This document shows positions 57,017-64,000 of a stretch of 64,000 nt of DNA, in pieces. The DNA comes from Neurospora crassa OR74A (lineage: Eukaryota > Ascomycota > Sordariomycetes > Sordariales > Sordariaceae). Position numbers and translations under genes: made by a program. Every line of letters begins with the position of its first letter. Within the stretch, counting starts at the first letter, position 1. The notes under the pieces were generated by a model, which worked only from the letters and a program-made list of their open reading frames with translations, searched no databases and was not told the DNA's origin. The stretch covers positions 62,001 to 126,000 of the forward strand of contig NC_026501.1 of NCBI RefSeq assembly GCF_000182925.2. The letters are read 5' to 3'.

Positions 57017-60000
57017 CGTACCTGAGAGATCTGTATTGGTGTCAAAGGGCAATGACTGATGATTCAGGCAATGGCAATAGGAATGGGCAAGACACAAGTC
57101 AGTTGTCAGCAAGGCGTTCTTTTGAGATGGAAGGGCATTGAAGATGGAGGATTATGATTCGAGACTCAGACGATGTCGGCTCTTCTTAATTGACATTTGT
57201 GTTTTTTTTCCGCATTGCAGCTTTGATCTGACTGCTCGGAATAGGGAACGTGGTTGCATCATGGTGAATGTGAAGTGTGCTGATCTTTGTCGTTGACTTA
57301 CCCGTCCGGTATGTAATGAAGTGTCTATTTCCCACTGTGTTTGACTTGGCGGTTTACAGATGGCGATGATATGAGGCTCAAGAAAAGACAATGCATCGAA
57401 CTTGTGCTTCATTCGTTTCCAAACCGTCTACTTGAAGCTATTTACAATTGGGATGTCCTACCAACAACCCTCACCGGCTTCAAACATACATCATGAATCA
57501 TATCAAATTCATCTGCCATCACCGGAAGAACGAGGTAGCTCGCCGGCCGTTATATTGACTGCCTAGCATCTGCCGCGGGGTGCTTACGGGACACCAACAG
57601 CCGGACCATCTACTCAGGCTAGTACTCACCAGTGATGGGGACAATTGCCTGTCGTTGCCGTTTTCTATGAAACTACAGACAACGTCGACTAGGCTACCTC
57701 TAAGTGCCAATGCCCCTGTTGAAGGTTCAGTTACCTGACCCAGCTGCCTTTACTTACACAACCTAAGGAAAAGGAGACGACCTGGGGAGTGCCAAGCACG
57801 GGCCTTTACTATCAATCTCCCTATCAAAGCTAGGTACCTCTATGAGCAAAACTGTTAGAGGCATGGAATAGTAGTAATGTCCATACGATAAAAGGCACCA
57901 ATTCCCTTCCATTAACTGCGCTCAAACTACAAGTACGCAAATAGATATCGCGGATGGGATGTGGCTCATCCAGTTCCACTTGTTTCGTGTAACCCCTTCC
58001 TCGGAAAGAGGGACAACACGAGACTTCCATCCCAATCTGTATATGCATCTTTCACGTGCAGTCTCACCGCGTCCCAATTACTTACAAAGACAACCATTGA
58101 TTGGCTCCTGACTAACACAAAACGGGGATGAATGATGGTTGATGCAGGATGAACCAAGATGAATCCGAAATGATGGGAAATGAATCATGATAAATCATTC
58201 AGTAGACTTACCCCCGCGGGGTGAAGGGCCAGAAATTGGGGTAATAGTGGAGTTGAGTGGAAAATTCCATGGAGAGCAGCCCGCCGGGCCAGGCAGCGGC
58301 GGCGGCGGCATGGAGGTCAGTGGGGGACCGGACGGGAGCTGAAGAGTGGTGGAGAGCTTTATCCTTTTTGAGATTAGCGAGATTGGTGGGGGGTGTTGTG
58401 GTGTCAGGTACACAACACTTTAACCATAAGTAAGTTGCCCGTGCGGTGACACAGTACACAAGTACAGGATTTTAAGCTTAGCCACTGGGCATAACTGAAC
58501 TGAACCCTCGACGATTGCCTTTGTCAAATGGTCTTGTACATTAGGTTATGCGCGGATGTTGGGATGGCTGGAATGGGATAACGGTCATGTTGGATCCGGT
58601 GTCTTTGGTCGTGAGATTGATGCCTGGAGGTGGGCTTTCATCGTTTCCGTTGCGGCTCGGGGTTTGGCGGTCCTGAAACCTCGTTGTCTCAATTGTACTG
58701 GCACCTGGGGCTTGGGGATGGGCTTGGGCCGCTTGGCTACGTTTCTTCCACAAAGATTCTGGCAGTGGTAAATGCAGTGAGCAAAATGCCTTCTTGGCGT
58801 CAGCACGTCTTGGAAATTTGAGCCAGAAAAAAGCAAAGGCCACGACCACGTTTTCTTATTGACTTGATGCGGTGGAACCCAACACAACCGTGTAACCGTG
58901 GGGTTGTGGTGGATGATGTTGATTTCTAATGTCCTGCGGCGTTAGGCGTTTAAGGTTATCGCTCTCTCGAGTCTTGACGTCGTTGATGTGCTGCCGTCGA
59001 ATTCTGCACACGGAATTAATAATCGGGGTACACCGCTTGCCGGCATATGGATTGTTAGTGTGGCACCTGCACCATACAAGATTCAGGGGGTGTGGGGGTG
59101 TGAAAAGCCACCATCTTTTGTATGAAGCTCGAGGTTACCGCTATTGCTGATATTCACTGCGCTAACAATTGGATTGCTGGCGGAGGTGGACATGCCGAAG
59201 AAGTTGTATCTTTGTGAGACTGAAGATCCACACGAGGCTCCGGATTCAAGATTGGCGTTTTGTATCTGACAATGGCGTAACTCCGATGATGGCGAAGAAG
59301 GACGACGAACACATTGGGACGGTTTACTCAATTGTGCGAACATGGAAGCTTTATGTTTGCTTTCACGACAGCAGCTAAGCGCCGTCACTATCATTCATCG
59401 TTGATGTTTACCTACCCTCCGCAACTGAGGCTCATCATAAGCGAAATCCCTCCGTCCTCATCGCCGGCATTGGAGTCCGGGAAAGGTTTGATGATCGGGA
59501 AAAGTCAACGGCATTCATTTCAACTCAGATTGCCTTCAAAACCGACCAGTTCGAAATGTGCAAATGTTAGTAAGTGCGAAACCGAAGCGCACAAAGGGCC
59601 GTGTGCGGACTGCAGTGCGGGCTGAGACAGCGGCTCATAGGTGGCTGTCAGGTTCGTTGTAGGGCCGCCACTGCAGGCGCAAAGTTCTGTTGCGGCAGGG
59701 GCAAGGGGGGAGATTGTTTTCCTCTTTTGGGCTTACAAATTCGAGCCTCCCGCCCGCCAACCCCACCTTGTCTTATCTCAGGTCACTGCTTTTTTTCCTT
59801 CTTTTTTCTTGACAAGCTTTTCATTTGTTCCCATTCCATCCAACCCAATTTCGACATCCAAATTAATAAAAATGCCATTCCGTCATGATTCAGGATGAAT
59901 GGCGCAAGAGGACCAAGATCTTCCATTTGTCATATACCGACTCTGCACCCACCCAAAAGACCCAATTAATGGAGACAACGATGGAATTAGGTTTGTGGGA

Positions 60001-61178
60001 GGTCTGCAAACGGCCAATGGCTAGGAGATAACCGGCCTTTTCGGACTTATTGGAGGCTTTTCATTGGTCAGATTCCTGCTTGGGCACAGACCACATCAGA
60101 GACACAACCTTCCCTTCGAATAACATCTGAGACGAGCAGGTTGCGCATGCATTATCTACACTACTGTAGTGTACACTATGAACAGGTAGGTGTAGGTACT
60201 GCTGCCGTGGGTTGATCTGACGGTGATATCCATTTGCTGCATTCAGCAGTAGACACATGGTTGTTGTTTTTTTTCTTTTTTCTTTTTTGGGTCTATCGGG
60301 CAACCCCCTTCCCTGTATCACCAATCCGCGCCATCCAGAGCCACCCATCATTTCCTAATCCAGGTGGAGATCAATCTTTGAGTCTCTCCGTGATGACAAT
60401 TACAAAATGTTCGAGAACTCTCAACGACCTTTTTGGATGTAGTGTAACATGGGAGAGGGCATCCGATATATACTTGACATGTTGTCCTATCCTTCTTGGT
60501 CACTTGGATCAAGCACCACTCGACGGTTGACGGCTCGCAGCAGACGGACTGGACATTCGGTGTTGACTTACATCGATTGGAGAGGCTGGTGGTGCTTGCA
60601 TAGTACTATCTCAGTAGTACTTAGTACGGGACCACGGCAATATCTGCACTGTTGAAGAAGCAAACTAACATTTCATCGACCCACCCATTTGAGGAAAAAA
60701 GACTGACAGTCCAGGTCCCCCCAGGGCCCCCCTCCATCCTTGAAAGTGCCGGCTGTTTTACCGTCTTTTCAGCCCTTTTGTTCCTTCTTCTTTTTCCCCT
60801 TTTCGGATTTCCCATCTTGGGGGCCCTTTGATTGGTCGCCACTGGGATCGACAACCAACACATAAGGCAGGCACACACTGCTTGTTGGTGAATGGAACTT
60901 TCCGTCTTGACACAACTCAGTCGGAGATAAAGTAAGACTCGATCCTTCCTGCCTTTTCTCCGTCCAGTCCCTGACACGACATGGGACATTTTTGCTGACA
61001 GACTGCAGTCATTCCTTCCCAGGAAGCAAAAGTTCTTTGCTTCTTTTTTATTTCTATTTTCCAACCCTAATCAACCCATTTTCTCACCGACACACACACA
61101 CAACATCACAGACAACTGAAGTGTGCAACACCAAACGCAGGATCAAGTGGAATCTTCCACAAAACATACCGGCCCATC
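57017..61178. other. long intergenic region, no gene supported
   Basis: About 4.2 kb between the bZIP stop and the ABC transporter start. Only short frames without recognisable features are present. A (CA)n run lies in the transporter leader at about 61,092-61,102. A pyrimidine-rich stretch is at 60,262-60,290. Confidence 0.5.
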
Positions 61179-64000
61179 ATGCTCGGCCATCAGTCCGAGG
61201 AGGCCTACCGGCGAAGCGCTGCCAACACGGTTCCCAACGAACTCCACCACCGGGCAAGTCGTGACGATGATGAGAAGCCCGACGAGACAAACCCAGAACT
61301 CAGCACCTCGTCGATATCCCACCATGGCGATGGCGATGGCGACGGCGCCTGGGGAGAGCGCGATGTCGGCGGGCCTGTCGACAGGGAGGCTGCCATGCAG
61401 GAATTCCAAGAGCTGCAACTAGGTCTTTCACGCTTGAGCAGGGAGAGATCGACAGCATCAAGACCATCTTCACGCCCGGCTTCGAGGGCCTCTCGCGCCT
61501 CTCGCGCCACCAGTGGAGGGAGACCAGATGGCCTGTTCAAGCGCCTGTCAGTTGCCGTGAGCAACGCCATGGGCGATGGCAAACCCCAGGACCAGGAGGA
61601 TTCCGACGACGAAGGCGATAACGGAGACGTTTCGTCCAGCGAGCGTAACAGCGGCGACGACTTTCACCTCGAGCAGTTCATGCGTGATGGCCATCTCGAG
61701 AAGCGCAACGAAGCCGGCGAGTCCACCAAAAAGGTCGGCGTCGTCTTCAAGAACCTCACCGTCAAGGGCGTCAGCACCGGCGCCACCTTTGTCCGAACCC
61801 TTCCCGAAGCCATCCTGGGCACCTTTGGCCCTGATCTCTACCGCATTATCGGCAACTACATCCCCGCATTGCGCTTCGGCCGCCAGCCCGAGCTTCGCAC
61901 GCTTCTCCACAACTTCACTGGTGTCGTCCGCCATGGAGAGATCATGCTCGTCCTTGGTCGTCCAGGCAGCGGCTGCAGCACCTTCCTCAAGGTGGCCGCC
62001 AACAACCGCGGAGATTACGCTGCTGTCGAGGGTGAAGTCCACTACGGTGGTATCTCCGCCGAAGAAGTAGCCAAAAAGTACCGCGGCGAAGTCGTGTACA
62101 ATGGCGAAGACGACATCCATCTGCCCACCCTCACCGTCGAGCAAACACTCAAGTTCTCCCTCTACAACAAGACCAAGAAGCGCCTGCGCGGCGACATGGA
62201 GCTTATCATCACCGCTCTGCTCAAGATGTTCGCCATGTCGCATACCCGCCACACCATCGTCGGTGACGCCTACGTTCGCGGCGTGTCAGGCGGTGAGCGC
62301 AAGCGTGTCTCTATCCAGGAGTCGCTGGCCACCAAGTCGTCTGTCGTCTGTTGGGATAACTCTACCCGTGGTCTCGATGCTTCTTCGGCCCTCGACTATG
62401 CCCGCTCCCTGCGCATCATGACTGACGTCAGTGACCGCACCACCATCACCACGCTGTACCAAGCCGGCGAGGGTATCTACGAGCTGATGGACAAGGTCCT
62501 TGTCATTGACGAGGGCAGGATGCTCTACCAGGGTCCGGCGTCCAAAGCCAGACAGTACTTTATCGATCTCGGTTTCCACGCGCCGCCTCGCCAAACCACC
62601 CCCGACTTTTTGACCTCCATCTGTGACCCCAACTCTCGCCAGTTCCGTCCCGGCTGGAAAGACCGCTGCCCCAAAACGGCTGAAGAACTCGAAAAGGCTT
62701 TCCTCGCCAGCGAAGCTTACCAAGACGTCCTCGCCGACGTTCGCGACTACGAAGCCTACCTCCAAGAAACCAACCACGCCGACACCCATGCCTTCAAGGA
62801 GTCTGTCGTGTCGCAAAAGTCCCGCCGTGTCTCCAAAGAGTCCAACTACACCGTCTCTTTCTTCAAGCAAGTCGCCGCCTGCACGCGCCGCGAGGCCTGG
62901 CTGGCTTGGGGCGACAAGCAGGAACTGCGGACCAAGTTCTTCATCATCATTGGCTGCGCTCTGGTAGTCAGCTCTCTGTTCTACGATTCCCCCTTGGATA
63001 CTTCGGGCGCTTTCATGAGAGGCGGTACCACCTTCTACAGCATCATCTTCCTCGGCTGGCTCCAGATGGGAGAGCTGATGAAGGCTGTTAGTGGAAGAGC
63101 GGTGGTGGAAAGGCACAAGGCGTATGCTTTTTACCGACCATCGGCTGTTAATCTCGCTCGCGCCATCCTCGATTTCCCCTTGCTGCTCATCCAGGTCATC
63201 GTCTTCAGCTTGATTGTCTACTTCATGACGGGGCTGGACCGCGACCCGGGCAAGTTCTTCACCTACGTCCTCTTGATCTTCACGACCACGTACTGTCTGA
63301 CCGCCCTGTATCGCATGTTTGCCGCTCTAAGTCCCACCATCGACGACGCAGTGCGGTTTGCCGGGCTGGCTCTCAACCTGATCGTCATGTTCTGTGGCTA
63401 CGTCATAGCCAAGCCCGTTATGCTCGGCCAGAAGATCTGGTTCGGCTGGTTGTACTATGTCAGTCCTGTCGGCTACTCGTTCGAGGCCGTCTTGACCAAT
63501 GACTTCCACGGAAGGCAGATGCAGTGCTCGCCGGGTATGTTGGTGCCCCAGGGCCCTGGCGTCCAGCAGCAGAATCAGGGATGTACGCTGCCGGGTGGTA
63601 TGCCAGGGGATGACACGGTGAACGGTGATGCTTATCTCGCCCAGCAGTTCCAGTACACGAGGGGACACTTGTGGAGGAACTGGGCCGTCATCATTGCCTT
63701 CTCTGTACTCTATCTGCTGGTTACCGTGTTGGCGACTGAGAAGCTGTCCTTTGTTGGCGGTGGCGGCGGCGCGCTGGTGTTCAAGAAGACTTCCAAGGCC
63801 AAAAAGAACTTGACTCTCGGCAACCAAGGCCAGCACGACGAAGAAAAGGGCAGCTCGAGAGGCTCCTCTACAGACGACATCGGCAAGAAAACCCCTCAAG
63901 GCCCATCTCGCAAGGAGATGGATGGCACTATCGAAAAGTCCCAGAAGGTCTTCACCTGGGAGAATGTCACGTACACCGTCCCCACGCCCCAAGGCCCCAA
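61179..64000 (+). CDS. PDR/CDR-type ABC transporter (ABCG), partial: runs off the window
   Basis: A full-size pleiotropic-drug-resistance exporter in the reverse (NBD-TMD)2 order; 940 residues of an expected 1,400-1,600 are visible. The Ser/Arg-rich N-terminus (about 1-190) is followed by NBD1. Its Walker A is GRPGSGCST (260-268), with Cys in place of Lys as is normal for PDR NBD1. The signature VSGGERKRVS starts at residue 369, and Walker B plus D-loop is VVCWDNSTRGLDA from 389. TMD1 follows (about 570-860; FFIIIGCALVVSSLFY, then further helices to VLYLLVTVLATE). The linker is Lys/Ser-rich, and NBD2 begins at KVFTWENVTYTVPTP. No intron is seen. It would use ATP to export hydrophobic drugs or toxic compounds at the plasma membrane; the substrate is unknown. 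Confidence 0.94.
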   Translation, partial: MLGHQSEEAYRRSAANTVPNELHHRASRDDDEKPDETNPELSTSSISHHGDGDGDGAWGERDVGGPVDREAAMQEFQELQLGLSRLSRERSTASRPSSRPASRASRASRATSGGRPDGLFKRLSVAVSNAMGDGKPQDQEDSDDEGDNGDVSSSERNSGDDFHLEQFMRDGHLEKRNEAGESTKKVGVVFKNLTVKGVSTGATFVRTLPEAILGTFGPDLYRIIGNYIPALRFGRQPELRTLLHNFTGVVRHGEIMLVLGRPGSGCSTFLKVAANNRGDYAAVEGEVHYGGISAEEVAKKYRGEVVYNGEDDIHLPTLTVEQTLKFSLYNKTKKRLRGDMELIITALLKMFAMSHTRHTIVGDAYVRGVSGGERKRVSIQESLATKSSVVCWDNSTRGLDASSALDYARSLRIMTDVSDRTTITTLYQAGEGIYELMDKVLVIDEGRMLYQGPASKARQYFIDLGFHAPPRQTTPDFLTSICDPNSRQFRPGWKDRCPKTAEELEKAFLASEAYQDVLADVRDYEAYLQETNHADTHAFKESVVSQKSRRVSKESNYTVSFFKQVAACTRREAWLAWGDKQELRTKFFIIIGCALVVSSLFYDSPLDTSGAFMRGGTTFYSIIFLGWLQMGELMKAVSGRAVVERHKAYAFYRPSAVNLARAILDFPLLLIQVIVFSLIVYFMTGLDRDPGKFFTYVLLIFTTTYCLTALYRMFAALSPTIDDAVRFAGLALNLIVMFCGYVIAKPVMLGQKIWFGWLYYVSPVGYSFEAVLTNDFHGRQMQCSPGMLVPQGPGVQQQNQGCTLPGGMPGDDTVNGDAYLAQQFQYTRGHLWRNWAVIIAFSVLYLLVTVLATEKLSFVGGGGGALVFKKTSKAKKNLTLGNQGQHDEEKGSSRGSSTDDIGKKTPQGPSRKEMDGTIEKSQKVFTWENVTYTVPTPQGP

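Overview
The window reads as nuclear DNA of a filamentous ascomycete. The evidence is short introns (about 60-270 nt) with GTRNGT donors and CTAAC/CTGAC branch points, two fungal Zn2Cys6 regulators, a PDR-type ABC transporter, and a 26-kb block destroyed by C-to-T/G-to-A change in the style of repeat-induced point mutation (RIP). Heavy RIP and long intergenic spaces suggest a Neurospora-like Sordariomycete; the species is inference.

Layout. 142-867: a two-exon GNAT acetyltransferase. About 1,020-26,814: an AT-rich RIP-mutated block with no intact gene. It holds two full-length Ty3/gypsy-type LTR retrotransposons. Element 1 (1,683-10,386, minus strand) has 278-bp LTRs and the target duplication CTAGC. 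Element 2 (14,872-23,460, plus strand) has 344-bp LTRs and the target duplication AGAAG. Both keep recognisable protease and reverse-transcriptase relics, and in both the catalytic Asp-Asp pair reads Asn-Asn. Each appears to have landed inside an older degraded reading frame that can be followed across the insertion site. At the right end of the block (25,839-26,600, minus) lies a RIP-killed three-exon gene whose cysteine pattern resembles the fungal DUF3716 family. Two 100-N assembly gaps lie inside LTRs. A 16-bp GC palindrome (26,815-26,830) sits exactly at the junction with normal DNA.

26,831-64,000: ordinary gene-bearing DNA. In order: a Zn2Cys6 factor (+), a second Zn2Cys6 factor (-, tail to tail with the first), an FAD monooxygenase (+), a secreted protein with three chitin-binding domains (+), an HXXXD-type acyltransferase lacking its catalytic Asp (-), an aquaporin (+), coactosin (-), a membrane-anchored GH3 beta-glucosidase (+), a bZIP factor with unresolved 5' end (+), and the 5' two thirds of a PDR/ABCG drug transporter (+, cut by the window end). 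The monooxygenase, acyltransferase and two regulators are neighbours, but no polyketide or peptide synthase is present, so a metabolic cluster is only a possibility.

Exon coordinates were derived by reading frames and splice sites by eye. No database search was possible. In the RIP block, an open frame after reading TAA/TAG as mutated Gln codons is weak evidence by itself, because RIP also removes TGA; confidence is set accordingly.
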